DNA from: Lachnospiraceae bacterium
Lineage (GTDB): Bacteria; Bacillota; Clostridia; Lachnospirales; Lachnospiraceae
Length of the DNA stretch: 64,000 nucleotides
Assembly (NCBI GenBank): GCA_029071325.1
Contig: JAIEAP010000043.1
Location: 237,514-301,513, forward strand
Reading direction: 5' to 3'
Each line of letters starts with the position of its first letter. The stretch's first letter is position 1. The notes under the pieces are model-generated. The model was given only the letters and a program-made list of their open reading frames with translations, was not told the origin of the DNA and did no database searches. Made by a program: the position numbers and the translations under genes. This document shows, piece after piece, positions 43,305 through 51,952 of this stretch.

Positions 43305-43693
43305 TCTATCACCTCCTGTTCTCTTCTATTTTTGGCGTTATGCGCGTCCATGGCGCGCCGCCGTCCTTCTTTATACCTCTCTAACTCCTCCTGCTTCCAG
43401 GCTTCTTCGTGGGCTTTCTGTTCTTCCGCAAATGCATCCGGATACACATCCCACGGCTGCGCCAGCTTTACCTTTTTTGGATCGAAGCTGTGTGCAAGGC
43501 GATTTGCGTAAAGGTCGGCCAGAAGAAATATCTTCTCAATCTTTGTTTTCTCCCGCCGCTTGTGGCTCTCGATCGCCGCAATGACTTCGACCAGCGAACT
43601 CGCATAGAATTCGCTGGTCGTCATTCCTGCATCTAAGGCAGCCGGGTATAGTTCTTCTATGTACTCGGATGCGGTCAGAGCATCTCTTTTGCG
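43301..43693 (-). CDS. Tail assembly chaperone, frameshift extension (gpT-like)
   Basis: The frame with ATG at 43624 is open upstream through the end of the preceding gene, and the extra stretch (DALTASEYIEELYPAALDAG) reads like protein. It should therefore be translated mainly as a -1 frameshift fusion to the gene at 43675-44121, as for phage lambda gpG-gpGT. The slip would occur on AAAAG at about 43686-43690. The extension part has about 130 residues, ending in a charged helical tail. It overlaps the tape measure by GTGA. Confidence 0.75.
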   Translation of the reverse strand, partial: RKRDALTASEYIEELYPAALDAGMTTSEFYASSLVEVIAAIESHKRREKTKIEKIFLLADLYANRLAHSFDPKKVKLAQPWDVYPDAFAEEQKAHEEAWKQEELERYKEGRRRAMDAHNAKNRREQEVIE

Positions 43694-44121
43694 TCCTGGA
43701 TCCGCTCCAGAAGTGCATTCGCCTGCTCCTCCGTAAAAAAACCGGATACCGCCATGGTGGGGATGATCACGTCAGAGTAGAGCTTCTGCTGATTTCCGCC
43801 GTCTGCTTCCATCCACTTGTCATAGACTTTCTTGATCTTGATATCTGTCATACCATGCTCCCAGGGGCTGATCGCTGCCTTTGCAATGGTGAGCATGATG
43901 GATAATGCCGGCACCGTGTCCACGATCACCATATTCATGATGTTCGTCCGGTACTTGCCTTCCAGCTCAATGATCTGCGACGTTGTCAGCTTCATCTTGT
44001 GGTCTTCGCCCGCCACCGTCCAGATATGGAATGGTTTTATCTTCTTCTTTGCTTCATCCATAGACACAACCTTTTCCGGTTCTTCTGTGTTCATATTGTC
44101 GGTTCCAAATAAACTATCCAT
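43675..44121 (-). CDS. Tail assembly chaperone (gpG-like, DUF6096-type)
   Basis: This 148-residue protein (KPFHIWTVAGEDHKMKLTTSQIIELEGKY; VPALSIMLTIAKAAISPWEHG) matches the first tail chaperone encoded between tail tube and tape measure in Firmicutes siphophages. It helps to load tail tube subunits on the tape measure. Its 3' end contains GCAAAAGAG, a likely slip site for making the longer fusion with the next frame. Confidence 0.8.
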   Translation of the reverse strand: MDSLFGTDNMNTEEPEKVVSMDEAKKKIKPFHIWTVAGEDHKMKLTTSQIIELEGKYRTNIMNMVIVDTVPALSIMLTIAKAAISPWEHGMTDIKIKKVYDKWMEADGGNQQKLYSDVIIPTMAVSGFFTEEQANALLERIQDAKEML

Positions 44122-44136
44122 ATGTATCCTCCTTCA

Positions 44137-44541
44137 TTATGCCGGGTCTGTGTAGTTGAAATCACCCTGCACAGCCATAGTCAGTTCAAACTCGATCACA
44201 CCGTTTACACCGCCGCCGGTACGTTTTACGGATACCTGTGCTTCAAATTCTGTCACGGATCCGTCATGCAGGGTCTCCCGGAAGGGCAATACCTCTCCCG
44301 CCGCCTGCTTTTCTCTCATGATACGGTAGGGGGAAGTTGCGTCGGTATTGTCGTATTTGAATTTATAGGTCATGTCTCCGGGATCACCAATGCCCTGCTC
44401 ATACTGTTTGTTTTTTGCATCCAGATCGGTGTTTTCTACCTTTTCCGGCTCTGTACCGATATCCGGAATCTCCTTTAATCCTTTCAGCTTGACCCAGTCG
44501 TCCCCGTCTTTATACTCTAACTTTGCACCATTTGCTAACAT
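44137..44541 (-). CDS. Major tail (tube) protein
   Basis: This 134-residue beta-rich protein starts MLANGAKLEYKDGDDWVKLKGL and includes IPDIGTEPEKVENTDL, FKYDNTDATSPYR and a late GVIEFELTMAVQGDF. This is the usual layout of the small siphophage tail tube protein, immediately upstream of the chaperones. Confidence 0.88.
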   Translation of the reverse strand: MLANGAKLEYKDGDDWVKLKGLKEIPDIGTEPEKVENTDLDAKNKQYEQGIGDPGDMTYKFKYDNTDATSPYRIMREKQAAGEVLPFRETLHDGSVTEFEAQVSVKRTGGGVNGVIEFELTMAVQGDFNYTDPA

Positions 44542-44559
44542 ACGTCTGTCCTCTCTTTC

Positions 44560-44919
44560 TTAATTATTCCAAAATACAGTTTCCGAGTGCATATCAAGGA
44601 TGCCCTCGTATCTCATTACCTTGTGTTTCAGTCCGCTTGGATCCGGCACATCCTGGCAGGCAACCCGTACTAACCCCAGCCCTGCAATTGCTTCATCCAC
44701 CTGCATAGCTGTCTCTGATGTGCTCATGTTATGCCAGATGTCCACTTTGTAGCGTACATAGGACTTTTCTTCCCCCTCTTCTGTGCGCTCATATACGCGG
44801 TTATCCTCTTCCGCATACTGTATGGCCGGAAGGTTCGCCCAGCTCGCAGGATAGGAATCCGTCACATTGTCCGTTACGGTCAAAAGTGCGTTTCCTACCT
44901 GGTCTTTTACATTCTTCAA
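44560..44919 (-). CDS. Tail terminator/completion protein
   Basis: This 119-residue protein has VSDSYPASWANLPAIQY-like N-terminal sequence and VRYKVDIWHNMSTSETAMQVDEAI, typical of the small protein that caps the tail at its head-proximal end. It overlaps the HK97 gp10-like gene by 4 nt and precedes the tail tube gene. Confidence 0.7.
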   Translation of the reverse strand: MKNVKDQVGNALLTVTDNVTDSYPASWANLPAIQYAEEDNRVYERTEEGEEKSYVRYKVDIWHNMSTSETAMQVDEAIAGLGLVRVACQDVPDPSGLKHKVMRYEGILDMHSETVFWNN

Positions 44920-45443
44920 TGTCCCATCCTCCTTATCTGCTCTTCGATTGACTTACTGATGATATCAACCACCTCATCCTCATGGTCCTTTAGTGCCGGG
45001 TACATATACGGATGAGCCGGCTGCCCGGTACACAGATAGAATTTACCCTCCGGTGTATTGATATAAAACCATTTGTAGCGTTCTGCTGTGTGCAGGTCTA
45101 TCTGGCTCTCATGTATCCACCAGGACTTTTGCGTGTATGACACTGTTACATTCGGGGAGATGCCTGCGTGTGCTTCCTGCCCTCTGGGTCCGGTGCCGAA
45201 TTCCACAAATCCGGCATAGGGCAGATTGGTATAAGTGATTCCCGTATACTCTCCCGCATGCGGATTGTCCTGGTACATACACTGGATACTGTTTACTAAC
45301 TGCGCCGTATCCTCCGGGCAGTTCGCTTTCGCATACCCCTGCACCGCCACCGTTGCTTTTCTTACACCTTCGGAAATGTTTATACTTCCGATTTCATCCA
45401 GAAGCTTCAGCAATCTGTCCATTCCCTTTATTTCATCTGTCAT
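44916..45443 (-). CDS. HK97 gp10-like head-tail protein
   Basis: This 175-residue protein (MDRLLKLLDEIGSINISEGV, AKANCPEDTAQLVNSI, YAGFVEFGTGPRGQE) has the gp10 family signature of alternating charged and Gly-Thr-Gly-rich sequence. The ATG at 45443 overlaps the previous stop as ATGA; a longer reading would lie inside the connector gene. It takes part in joining head and tail. Confidence 0.85.
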   Translation of the reverse strand: MTDEIKGMDRLLKLLDEIGSINISEGVRKATVAVQGYAKANCPEDTAQLVNSIQCMYQDNPHAGEYTGITYTNLPYAGFVEFGTGPRGQEAHAGISPNVTVSYTQKSWWIHESQIDLHTAERYKWFYINTPEGKFYLCTGQPAHPYMYPALKDHEDEVVDIISKSIEEQIRRMGH

Positions 45444-45823
45444 AGCTTCATACACTCCAATCTGAGCGGGCAGACCGGCCGGATGGATATCACCTTGTAA
45501 TCCGGCGGCTGATCGGGCGGTACATAGATGCATACCCCGTCAGATTCCACAATATCGAGCCCATCCGGGTATACATAGTGCAAAATACCCTCCCGGTCCG
45601 TGGTGATCACATAACTGCCCTCTATCCGCACATTGCGGACATAGGAGAGTCTCTCGCCGTACAGCTCAGCCTGTACTCTTCCGCCTGCTGCCCATACCTC
45701 CCCCCGGAAGGGAACGGCATCCTCATATACCTCGTAAGTATCGCACTCCGCTCCCTTTGTGGTAGTCCTGGTCCTAAGATGATATGTCTTTACTCTGCTT
45801 TGCTTCATGCGCATGCCCGCCAC
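45440..45823 (-). CDS. Head closure/connector protein
   Basis: This 127-residue protein of beta-type composition (TYEVYEDAVPFRGEVWAAGGRVQAELYG) lies between the gp6-like connector and the gp10-like gene, the usual place of the head-tail stopper. Overlaps both neighbours. Assigned mainly by position. Confidence 0.65.
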   Translation of the reverse strand: MAGMRMKQSRVKTYHLRTRTTTKGAECDTYEVYEDAVPFRGEVWAAGGRVQAELYGERLSYVRNVRIEGSYVITTDREGILHYVYPDGLDIVESDGVCIYVPPDQPPDYKVISIRPVCPLRLECMKL

Positions 45824-46103
45824 ACCTCGCTAACCGGTATTGTTTCAGTATGTCATACACATGCTTCGGGGCGTTGTCAAAGGTATAGCTTTCGCCCGCC
45901 TCGCTCCTGCCGCTCTCGCCTTCGGTCCCTCTGCGGTTTAGGGCAATGACCGCCAGATCACGGACAGCCTTTTCCAGCCCTCCTACAATCCTGGTACGAT
46001 TGGTGTATGACAATACAAAGGCTTCCGCCTCCTCCAGCAAAAGAGAGAGCAACTCCTCGTCACTCTCTCCGGTAAGTTTCTTCAGTCGCTCGACATCTGT
46101 CAT
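45774..46103 (-). CDS. gp6-like head-tail connector (adaptor)
   Basis: This 109-residue helical protein (MTDVERLKKLTGESDEELLSLLLEEAEAFVLSYTNR, AVRDLAVIALNRRG, DILKQYRLARCG) has the signature of phage connector proteins of the gp6/YqbG group, which bind below the portal. It overlaps the next gene by 50 nt. Confidence 0.85.
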   Translation of the reverse strand: MTDVERLKKLTGESDEELLSLLLEEAEAFVLSYTNRTRIVGGLEKAVRDLAVIALNRRGTEGESGRSEAGESYTFDNAPKHVYDILKQYRLARCGGHAHEAKQSKDISS

Positions 46104-46107
46104 GGGA

Positions 46108-46290
46108 TCACTCCTCTACTCTGCCGGCGTCCGCGTTGTCACCCTCCCCTGCGGCCTTGCCCGTGCGCTTTTCGCCGGATGCTTTTGTAACCTCTTTCCA
46201 TTTCTTACGTTCCAGCTCCTGGGCAATATCATCGGTATCTGCAATACGCTCTACATTGCCTTTTTTGAATGTCCTTTTTGCCTTTGCCAT
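46108..46290 (-). CDS. Small basic phage head-region protein
   Basis: This 60-residue protein begins MAKAKRTFKKGNVERIADTD with GGAGGA upstream. Rich in Lys and Glu; often seen after the capsid gene, where such proteins resemble short head fibre or decoration factors. Function not recognised. Confidence 0.6.
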   Translation of the reverse strand: MAKAKRTFKKGNVERIADTDDIAQELERKKWKEVTKASGEKRTGKAAGEGDNADAGRVEE

Positions 46291-46326
46291 TCTTCTCCTC
46301 CTTCTATTTTGCATGGCTAATTACAA

Positions 46327-46342
46327 GTTGCACCGGTGCAAC
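46327..46342. repeat. 16-bp palindrome GTTGCACCGGTGCAAC, copy 3
   Basis: Exact copy in the 53-bp gap between the small basic protein gene and the stop codon of the major capsid gene. Confidence 0.9.
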
Positions 46343-46343
46343 C

Positions 46344-47279
46344 TCAGTCTTTTGCATCTTTGATGCTGATATACAATGAATTCAGCTTGTTATCCAGTAC
46401 CCACAGGTCATGATAGCGCCGGTAATCCATTGCCCATGCATCTGCCTTCTGGTATGTGTTCGGGTCGAAGATGCGCATCTTGTCCTGTTTGGAAATCGCA
46501 AGCGGCGTCTTCATCGGCATGATCTCGAAGTTAATATCCTTCGCCGTGCTGCCCTTTGCGTAGCCACCCTGCTTCTGGCCTTCTGTCTTGCCATCGTAGA
46601 TTGTGATGGAAGTATACATACGGTTGGAAGGCGTCGGGATGATAGGTACGCCATCCACGGACGGTACTTTTGTTACAATACCGCCTTTGGAAAAGTCTAC
46701 TGACTGGATCTTATTGGATAACTCCATCTCAAGCTCCAGGATGAATGTATCCGTAGCATGAATGATCAACTGACCATTGTATCCCAGATCCCGGATGGCC
46801 GCGATTCCTTCCTTGAGCTTGCGCAATGCGCTGGTTCCGGTTGCTCCCGGCGTGTATCCGTACTGCACCATGCCTGCTACGTTTGCTTCGATTGCCAGAG
46901 TTGCAATGTTGGACAGTCGGTACGCATCAATCTCCGGCACCACATGCGACCGCTGGAATTCTCCCATCGCAGATGATGCGGTTGCTACAAAGTTCGTCTC
47001 ATCCACATCCATGGAATCCAGCTGGAACTTGCGTCCTCTGTCCTGTGTCATGGTCCTGGTCTCATATTCCAGATTGATGGAACCCATCGTATAACCTTCG
47101 TCACGGTCATAATCTCCCATACCGTTGATAGACAGCTTCGGAATCTTGACTTCCGCGCCTCCGGTGTACTTCACCTGGCCGGCGTTGGCTTCCATCCAAC
47201 CAGTGCACGCATCGCGTACTGCATATTCATCCAATACGGTCTGCATATTGGTTGCTGTCTGTAATAAATTAATAGGCAT
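46344..47279 (-). CDS. Major capsid protein
   Basis: This 311-residue protein fits an HK97-fold capsid: N-terminal arm (MPINLLQTATNMQTVLDEYAVRDACTGWMEAN), KIPKLSINGMGDYDRDEGYTMGSI as the E-loop region, then FQLDSMDVDETNFVATASSAMGEF and a late region with MPMKTPLAISKQDKMRIFDPNTYQKADAW. It lies between scaffold and connectors. No protease gene is nearby, as in other SPP1-like heads. Confidence 0.9.
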   Translation of the reverse strand: MPINLLQTATNMQTVLDEYAVRDACTGWMEANAGQVKYTGGAEVKIPKLSINGMGDYDRDEGYTMGSINLEYETRTMTQDRGRKFQLDSMDVDETNFVATASSAMGEFQRSHVVPEIDAYRLSNIATLAIEANVAGMVQYGYTPGATGTSALRKLKEGIAAIRDLGYNGQLIIHATDTFILELEMELSNKIQSVDFSKGGIVTKVPSVDGVPIIPTPSNRMYTSITIYDGKTEGQKQGGYAKGSTAKDINFEIMPMKTPLAISKQDKMRIFDPNTYQKADAWAMDYRRYHDLWVLDNKLNSLYISIKDAKD

Positions 47280-47298
47280 AATTATAATCCTCCTTCTC

Positions 47299-47943
47299 TT
47301 ATTCGCTCATAGCTTTTCTGATCTGCTCTAACTGTGTACTACCTTCATTTGGTGCAGTTTTTAAGGGTGCACCACCCTTTAGCTTCTCTTCTACCGCAGC
47401 TTCCAGCGCTGTTTGGAATGCCTTTTCTACGGCCTCTATAGAGGCTTTGCAGGTATCGGCATCTGAATAGTTGAGGACTTCCGCCAGAGCCACCGGCAGT
47501 TTCTTTTCCGCCAGTGTATTCTTAGCCTCTGCCATCAACTCTTTTCGTGTGACCTCTGCCTCCCGCCGGATGAGATCCTGCTCCTTCTTCTGGCTCAGAT
47601 ACTGTTCCTTCTCATCCTTTGTCATCTTGGACAGTTTCTCCGCCTCTGACAGCTTGTCGTCCATCAGTGCCTCGTACTTATCCTTCTGCTTGGAAAGAGC
47701 CGTATTGATCGCCTTCTGCACTCTGCGGTCAAATTCTGACTGATAATCGGTATCCTTTAGGATATCGTCAAAGGTTTTTTTACCCTCACCGCCTGCTGTG
47801 TCATCTGTTCCTGCGGTACCGGCGCCGTCACCCTCTCCTATGCCGCCACTGTTACCGCCTGCTGTGTCGTTGCCTTCGCCCTCCTCTGCAAAGAACTGCA
47901 AATTGAAAGGCATCACCAGCTGTTCTACTTTCTGTCTCTTCAT
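47299..47943 (-). CDS. Scaffold protein (DUF4355-like)
   Basis: This 214-residue protein starts with MPFNLQFFAEEGEG, followed by a low-complexity Gly/Thr/Asp region, a conserved FDDILKDTDYQSEFDRRVQKAINTAL, and a long coiled coil, the layout of phage scaffolding proteins. The ATG at 47943 has AAGGAG; a longer reading to 47994 is unlikely. Confidence 0.88.
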   Translation of the reverse strand: MKRQKVEQLVMPFNLQFFAEEGEGNDTAGGNSGGIGEGDGAGTAGTDDTAGGEGKKTFDDILKDTDYQSEFDRRVQKAINTALSKQKDKYEALMDDKLSEAEKLSKMTKDEKEQYLSQKKEQDLIRREAEVTRKELMAEAKNTLAEKKLPVALAEVLNYSDADTCKASIEAVEKAFQTALEAAVEEKLKGGAPLKTAPNEGSTQLEQIRKAMSE

Positions 47944-48034
47944 CTTTATCTCCTTCCTGCCCCGTCCCGTACCTGCCGGACCGTTGCATATCATATTCTT
48001 ACTATTTGACCCATAGCTGGGAGATGTGGATCAC

Positions 48035-48208
48035 CTACCCTTCTGCCTCCGCCTGATCAGCTTTGTGGGATGCTTTCACTACACGCTCCGCTACCTGCTG
48101 CCTGATCAGCTCCTTTGCCCGCTCCTCCGCCACATCGAGTTCTGTACCCTCTTCTATGATCTTCTTGGAGTATCGGTCAACATACCGTTTGATTGCTCTG
48201 ATCTTCAC
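48035..48208 (-). CDS. Small phage protein, 57 residues
   Basis: Starts at a GTG with GGAGGTG (MKIRAIKRYVDRYSKKIIEEG) and is highly charged and helical. Similar small proteins that begin with KAIKxYxD are common in the head gene region. Function unknown. Confidence 0.65.
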   Translation of the reverse strand: MKIRAIKRYVDRYSKKIIEEGTELDVAEERAKELIRQQVAERVVKASHKADQAEAEG

Positions 48209-48237
48209 GCTTTCACCTCCTTTAGAATTTTGCATAT

Positions 48238-48266
48238 AAAAAGAGAGCCTGCTGCCAAGCTCTCTG
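48238..48266 (-). terminator. Terminator inside the head operon
   Basis: AGAGAGC (48242-48248) pairs with GCTCTCT (48259-48265), with A5 on the left giving a minus-strand T run. The loop contains one copy of GCCTGCTGCC. Confidence 0.75.
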
Positions 48267-48311
48267 ATTACCGTATAAGAATACCACCAGACTGTTATCA
48301 TCTGGTGGCTG

Positions 48312-48638
48312 TTATAAACCAGGTATGGTTTCTTTTATGCCCCTTGCTAAATTTGCCGCTTTCTTCATCAAGGTATTTTCGCTCAGGTATTCCAACCCCT
48401 TTAAAGTAATAACCGGGTGTATCGGTTCTACGATGCACTGGCTATAATCACTTAATGTCTGATCGAATGCAACACCTTCGATATACCCAGACTTCACCAA
48501 CATGATCAGAATTTTTTCCCAGCGCTGATATGAAATCCCAAACCGCTCATGGGATATTAATTTTGTATCAAATTCATCATAATCCATGGCTTTCTCCAGA
48601 GCTTTCAGAATTTTGTATATAACAGAGAAATTATCCAT
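48312..48638 (-). CDS. YjcQ-family protein
   Basis: This 108-residue winged-helix-like protein (MDNFSVIYKILKALEKAMDYDEFDTKLIS, RWEKILIMLVKSGYIEGV, ITLKGLEYLSENTLMKKA) matches YjcQ, a family found in prophages and on Firmicutes chromosomes. The ATG at 48638 has AAGGAGG. It probably acts as a small regulator but its target is unknown. Confidence 0.82.
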   Translation of the reverse strand: MDNFSVIYKILKALEKAMDYDEFDTKLISHERFGISYQRWEKILIMLVKSGYIEGVAFDQTLSDYSQCIVEPIHPVITLKGLEYLSENTLMKKAANLARGIKETIPGL

Positions 48639-48661
48639 TGTAAACCACCTCCTTAGCATAA

Positions 48662-48943
48662 TCAATTGTTTTCAAAAAGCATTTTTAATTTTTCAATAAC
48701 CTTTTGATCCTCTGCCCTTATACAAGTTCCATAATCAACATCAAAAAAAAGCGTGAACGGAGCATTATCAATTTTACACTGATAGAAATCTTCACAAGGT
48801 CCGATCTGCTTTTTTCCGATCTCAATATTTTTTTCATTTTCTAAAACAGAAAATATCTCTCTAAACAGCACAGTCTCTTCTTTGCGTTCATAATTAGTAA
48901 ATTCTAATATTTTCGGCTTCCCATCCAATTGAAATGTTTTCAC
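48662..48943 (-). CDS. Uncharacterised 93-residue protein
   Basis: Starts at a GTG overlapping the minor head stop (GTGA). The sequence FQLDGKPKILEFTNYERK, FYQCKIDNAPFTLFFDVDYG is not recognised. It lies together with YjcQ as a two-gene insertion in the head operon, bounded on the left by a terminator, so it may be moron-like. Confidence 0.6.
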   Translation of the reverse strand: MKTFQLDGKPKILEFTNYERKEETVLFREIFSVLENEKNIEIGKKQIGPCEDFYQCKIDNAPFTLFFDVDYGTCIRAEDQKVIEKLKMLFENN

Positions 48944-50538
48944 TGGCTCACATCTCCTTCCTGCACTCCTGCGATTTTATCGTATTTCTTATTTGTGGTT
49001 GTGCTGCTGCGTATAATATCTTGATAAGCCTCTTGTTCATTTAACCCATATTTCTTCATTTTGTGTTCGATCATTTCCTCGAATGAAGTGTTTGGGTGAT
49101 TTTGATCTAACTGTTTCCTTGCAATCTGATCTTTCATTAATTCTCTCGCCTGTGTTCTGTAAGTATTCCTTAATTCATGCGCTTGCATTGCCTGTTCTCT
49201 CAGCGGAAGGGATTTATCCAATTTTTCTGGTATAGCCATGTCTTTGGTCTTGTACCACCGGCGCACTTCTCCGTTTCCCAGACGTCCCTTCAATTGGGAA
49301 ATCTCTGAAAAATCCTTTTTGTTCAATGCAGCCTGTTTGTTCTCCTTTAGTTCCGCCCACTTCTCAGCCTCATTATACTTCATGTCCTGGAATTTATCCA
49401 GCGTATCCGGCACGTTATCGCCAAGTATCTTTTGATATTTCTTCCACTGCGTCCGGTCGGATGACCGATTCTTGATCTTCTTCTCCTCCAGCAGGGCCTC
49501 CGGCTTACTCTTCACATAGCGGTCATACCACTCTTTATAGGTCATATTGTCAGGTACGGTTATTGGTTTATGCGTGACCGGATCCCTTGAGCTGCGCTTT
49601 AACTTGGCAATGTCTTCATCGGATATCACTGCAATAGTGGTAGACCTGCAGTATGGATGCATCGGCGGATAATTCGTTCCGACCTTGCGCTCCGATAGTT
49701 CAAATACCTGTCCGTCCAGATTGCGGCATACCTCAGATGTCCTTAAATCCAGAACGGCACAGAATCGGTATCGCTCAATTCCAGCCTCTTTGTATGCCTT
49801 GGCGTTCATCTCGTTAGCCACATAGCTGGTCTCGGTCCATACCAGGCGCCTGGCCGCATTTGCTCCAACAGCGAACTTCTCTTGTATGACCTTTGCAATC
49901 TCCTGATTGGTCTTGCCAGTTATGAAATGCAGCATGATCTCTGCTTTCAGATCCTGTGCCAATGCATCCGTGTTCTTCCAAATGCGTTCTGAATAGTTCT
50001 TCCCGGACCAACGGCTCTGCATAAGACTCTCTATCGCATCAGCATCTACAGCGCCAAAGGAATATACCACCCCAGTACCCTTCTGTATGGTGTATGTGCC
50101 GCGATAATAGGCGTCCTGTGCCAATTCGGCATAATGTGAGGTATTTGCCTTTATCTCCTGATGATAGATACTTTCCATCACCTGGTCCAGTTGATGGTTC
50201 AATTCCTGGAAATGCTCGATCCGGAACTGATACGCCGGTGCCTCCAGTGTCTTTATGAGTTCCTTGCGTTCCTCGCTGGAATTGCTCTCCTTTAACTTCG
50301 CAAGCAGCTCATCCATTGAGGATTGATCCTGCATGGTATTTAGCAGCTGTATGGCGTCCGCATCTGACAATCCGTGCTTGCTGCGGTACTTCTCATACAC
50401 CTCATCGGTCTGATAAGAGAGATAATCCGCTGCCGCCATGTAAAACCGTGCAATCTCATTTGCAGTATCATCCGCGCTCTGGATATACATTACCATGTCT
50501 TCCGCCTGCCGCCGCTCCCAGTAACTAAGCTTCGCCAT
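48940..50538 (-). CDS. Phage minor head protein (SPP1 gp7/Mu F-like)
   Basis: This 532-residue protein has the Mu F/SPP1 gp7 core near residues 205-310: AARRLVWTETSYVANEMNAKAY, RYRFCAVLDLRTSEVCRNLDGQ and YPPMHPYCRSTTIAV. Such proteins bind the portal and enter the head with DNA. An extra 200-residue helical C-terminal region follows. Start taken at 50538; the frame overlaps the portal 3' end. Confidence 0.9.
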   Translation of the reverse strand: MAKLSYWERRQAEDMVMYIQSADDTANEIARFYMAAADYLSYQTDEVYEKYRSKHGLSDADAIQLLNTMQDQSSMDELLAKLKESNSSEERKELIKTLEAPAYQFRIEHFQELNHQLDQVMESIYHQEIKANTSHYAELAQDAYYRGTYTIQKGTGVVYSFGAVDADAIESLMQSRWSGKNYSERIWKNTDALAQDLKAEIMLHFITGKTNQEIAKVIQEKFAVGANAARRLVWTETSYVANEMNAKAYKEAGIERYRFCAVLDLRTSEVCRNLDGQVFELSERKVGTNYPPMHPYCRSTTIAVISDEDIAKLKRSSRDPVTHKPITVPDNMTYKEWYDRYVKSKPEALLEEKKIKNRSSDRTQWKKYQKILGDNVPDTLDKFQDMKYNEAEKWAELKENKQAALNKKDFSEISQLKGRLGNGEVRRWYKTKDMAIPEKLDKSLPLREQAMQAHELRNTYRTQARELMKDQIARKQLDQNHPNTSFEEMIEHKMKKYGLNEQEAYQDIIRSSTTTNKKYDKIAGVQEGDVSQ

Positions 50539-51943
50539 CCTCATCATCCTCTATTGGTGTATTCTGTGGCGCTCCAAAGGCTTTCCTCTGCCTCTCGGCG
50601 CTCTCGTCTGCCTCTTTCTCTACTGCCGCAAGCTCCGCCTCTACGTCCTCAACAAACGGAATCTGTGACAGCAGCGTCTTCTTGCTGACCTTTCCCCAGA
50701 GGTTTGCTACCCACTGGGATATCTCAAGCAGATTCTTGGGCATGCACCGGGTAAATACCGGCTTAATCCGGTCTACGTCAATATTCGTGCCTTTAAGTGC
50801 CATCCAACGGGCAAATATACGGAGGCGCTTCCTCAGACCTTTCTTGTAGTATCTGGTCTTGATCTTGGTGATATTCTCCATGCCCAGCAACTTGAACTCC
50901 ATTGCCACACCGGACACGTTTCCGCCGAAGCTCTCATCTGTCATGCATGGGATATGGCTGAATTTGTGGATATCCTGTTCGATTGCCTTGCGCAGGATCT
51001 CCACACCGCTCTCATCAAAGGTATGCGTAAGGTATTCTGCTTTCGCCCCCTGGTCCGGGAATTCTAAAAGTTTTTCCTTCCTCAGACGCTTCATGGCTTC
51101 CTCGTGTCCTTTTCTGTCACCATTCCCGTCCTCGTCAATCTCGTAATCTTCATCCGCCAGTAATATTCCATATATCGCAAGGATTGAATCAATGAACTGC
51201 TCCTTGTCATTTACCCGGTCGGACATGATGGCGTTGTAAGCATCGATCAGCGGAATCTGGAGTTCGAAATCTCCGATCCCTAACTTGTTATTCCGGTACT
51301 CTGTGATTGGAACCTCTCCGAGGTAATGCTGCTCCGTCTGCTCTGTTGAATCCTGCGGCCCGTCCTGATCCTTAATACTCATTACATACTTATAATTCTG
51401 TGTAACAACGGTTGCCATATATTTCACCGGCAGTTGGTTGGTGTCATCCTTCTGGACATAGTAATATACGCCAAAGAGCTCATTCTGCTCTATCGTATCG
51501 TCGCATACCACAAAGGTGTTGGTTGCTGGCAGATTTCTGATGCGCAAATTCGATTCACCCTCCGCTGCGTAAATATATTCATACGCAAGACCATAGATTG
51601 ATAAATCGAGTCCATTGTCACCATCTACCTCATCCGCGCCTGCTGCCTCTAAAGCATCCGTAAGCTGCTTAATGTCCTTATCCGACTTATAAGACACGGG
51701 TTCTCCGATGAAATAACTGGAAGCAGTGTCTGAAATGTCCTTTGCGTGATTGCACACCAGCTTGTTATTAGGAGCTCCTGTTTCCTTTGGTCGATCCAGT
51801 ATTGCGTGCTGCCCCTCATAATATTTCATATTGGTTTTCAGTTTGTCGGCAAAGGTGATGTGCTTATTAATCAGATGCCGGATTTCCCGCTTGTCGATAT
51901 TCGTCTCATCAAACTTCTCCCGTGGGTATGTAAATGTATACAT
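50525..51943 (-). CDS. Portal protein (SPP1 gp6-like)
   Basis: This 472-residue protein begins with REIRHLINKHITFADKLKTNMKYYEGQH and has YFIGEPVSYKSD, IPLIDAYNAIMSDRVNDKEQFIDS and the stem region, all typical of SPP1-type portals. It forms the dodecameric ring at the head vertex. GGAGG lies before the ATG; the gene begins 9 nt after the terminase. Confidence 0.94.
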   Translation of the reverse strand: MYTFTYPREKFDETNIDKREIRHLINKHITFADKLKTNMKYYEGQHAILDRPKETGAPNNKLVCNHAKDISDTASSYFIGEPVSYKSDKDIKQLTDALEAAGADEVDGDNGLDLSIYGLAYEYIYAAEGESNLRIRNLPATNTFVVCDDTIEQNELFGVYYYVQKDDTNQLPVKYMATVVTQNYKYVMSIKDQDGPQDSTEQTEQHYLGEVPITEYRNNKLGIGDFELQIPLIDAYNAIMSDRVNDKEQFIDSILAIYGILLADEDYEIDEDGNGDRKGHEEAMKRLRKEKLLEFPDQGAKAEYLTHTFDESGVEILRKAIEQDIHKFSHIPCMTDESFGGNVSGVAMEFKLLGMENITKIKTRYYKKGLRKRLRIFARWMALKGTNIDVDRIKPVFTRCMPKNLLEISQWVANLWGKVSKKTLLSQIPFVEDVEAELAAVEKEADESAERQRKAFGAPQNTPIEDDEDGEA

Positions 51944-51952
51944 GGTTTCCTC

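Noticed and set aside
43536..43718. Minus-strand ORF of 60 residues across the tail chaperone junction
   Set aside because: It lies in the third frame, has no ribosome site, and both other frames are explained by the frameshifted chaperone pair.
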